From Poecilobothrus nobilitatus (Eukaryota > Arthropoda > Insecta > Diptera > Dolichopodidae): a stretch of 64,000 bases of DNA. The notes under the pieces are model-generated. The model searched no databases, was not told the DNA's origin, and worked only from the letters and a program-made list of their open reading frames with translations. The DNA lies in assembly GCA_947095535.1 (NCBI GenBank), contig OX352773.1, positions 88,198,670 to 88,262,669 of the forward strand, written 5' to 3'. This document shows, piece after piece, positions 63,201 through 64,000 of this stretch; the first letter of the stretch is position 1, and each line of letters starts with the position of its first letter. The position numbers and the translations under genes were made by a program.

Positions 63201-64000
63201 ACACTTGTTGGAAATCCCTACCAATTATACAGTTTAAAGTTTTGCAAATTTTATTATGTAGACAATTAAAAACTTTAAAAATATTTTTAATTAATTTGTC
63301 TTTTTTCTTTACGTAAAGATATTTTAAGCTTGGAATTGATTTTTAGGCCCAAATCCAACAACATTATCGATTTACTATATGTAGGTAGGTATATGATTTT
63401 AATTTATATTGTTTTGTTATACTAATACATAAATAGGTACCTCTTAATTTTTTTAATCTCCTATTCTAAATCTTCAATTTCTATCTTTAACTAACATCTA
63501 TGTAAATCTAAATTCTATATACCCTATGTATATATTAAATGTAGCTAGGTATATTTTTATTTATTTTTTAATAAATTGCATTTTTTTTCTATATTTTAAT
63601 TGAATAACATTTAATAATTAGGTATGTACAAAAAATAAATAAAAATAAAACCAACCAACAAATATCTATTAATGAAATATTTTTATATGAAATGATTACA
63701 TACACATTATGATAGACATATTAACCCTTGCATTCTTATAAAAATGCAAAGAAAAACAAAATAAACAAATAATTGGGTCATTTGTAAAATTAAGAAGATA
63801 AAAACAAATGAATAGAAAGCCAAATCAAATAGTAGGGGAAAAATAGAAAAAAATGAAAGAATTTTTCTTTTCTATTTTTATAAATACCATAATTTTTTTT
63901 TTTTTGCAATTTCTGTTTCATTTTTGTTTTCTTTTTAATTAATAATTAATTAGGTTTTCTTTTTATTATGTATTTTTTTTTAACTTGAGGTTTAATCTAA
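60221..64000. other. AT-rich non-coding stretch
   Basis: No gene, RNA gene or element recognised. It has TATG/CATA runs near 60300-60360, 62275-62300, 62850-62875 and 62935-62950. Pyrimidine-AG/GT strings occur at 61700-61732 and 63590-63610 (see findings). Confidence 0.5.
61700..61732 (+). promoter_or_regulatory. Candidate recursive splice (ratchet) site
   Basis: Ten Ts, then ACTCATTTATTATTAG, are followed directly by GTAAGG. A 3' splice site is fused to a 5' splice site with no exon between, the form known from very long Drosophila introns. The orientation matches the candidate exon at the window start. Chance is a real alternative in T-rich DNA. Confidence 0.3.

Noticed and set aside
1..64000. 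CRISPR array, bacterial operon, ribosomal RNA or prophage
   Set aside because: No regularly spaced repeats with unique spacers, no Shine-Dalgarno-linked gene clusters and no rRNA-like blocks; all coding remnants are eukaryotic transposons.

Overview
The window looks like AT-rich insect DNA, most likely dipteran. By eye it is about four-fifths A+T, with long poly-A and poly-T tracts and very many short TATG/CATA/TACC microsatellite runs. The transposon fragments carry insect-type short introns of 62 and 67 bp. I cannot fix the genus. There is no bacterial-style gene organisation, and I recognise no intact host gene. Most open frames longer than 60 codons are low-complexity (K/N/F/I/Y-rich) products of base composition.

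Layout. Bases 1-36 look like the end of a plus-strand exon followed by a GTGAGG donor. Much of the window could therefore be one very large intron or intergenic space. Weak candidate exons with splice-like borders lie at 17370-17451, 30125-30240 and 39378-39449. A frameshifted coding fragment of unknown family is at 15355-15783.

Mobile elements are the best-supported content. (1) A 2.7-kb pogo/Tigger-like DNA transposon (32969-35685) has a TA target duplication, short terminal inverted repeats, subterminal 12-bp repeats and a broken two-intron transposase with a C-terminal PHD-like zinc finger. (2) A 674-bp pogo-type non-autonomous element (39984-40657) keeps a helix-turn-helix scrap. (3) A tRNA-derived SINE (35868-36050) has clear A and B boxes and a target duplication. 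(4) Two further tRNA-like sequences lie at 49171-49239 and 54299-54366. (5) There are two dead non-LTR retrotransposon 3' ends: an RTE/CR1-like RT tail on the minus strand (50682-51190) and an RNase H plus CCHC-type tail on the plus strand (53481-54247), the latter with a short internal tandem amplification. (6) A non-coding dispersed family, apparently bounded by GCACATTTCC inverted repeats, has at least six copies or fragments (11215, 31853, 36427, 54508, 55459, 59004). One copy has an inverted piece of the same family beside it.

Other local structures are a perfect 20-bp hairpin at 10436-10484, a C-rich tract with strong G-quadruplex potential on the minus strand at 26410-26429, several short direct repeats of 27-59 bp period, and pyrimidine-AG/GT sites that resemble recursive splice points. 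I see no coordinated pathway or gene cluster. The most distinctive items are the intron-bearing pogo element with its subterminal repeat array and the unassigned GCACATTTCC family.
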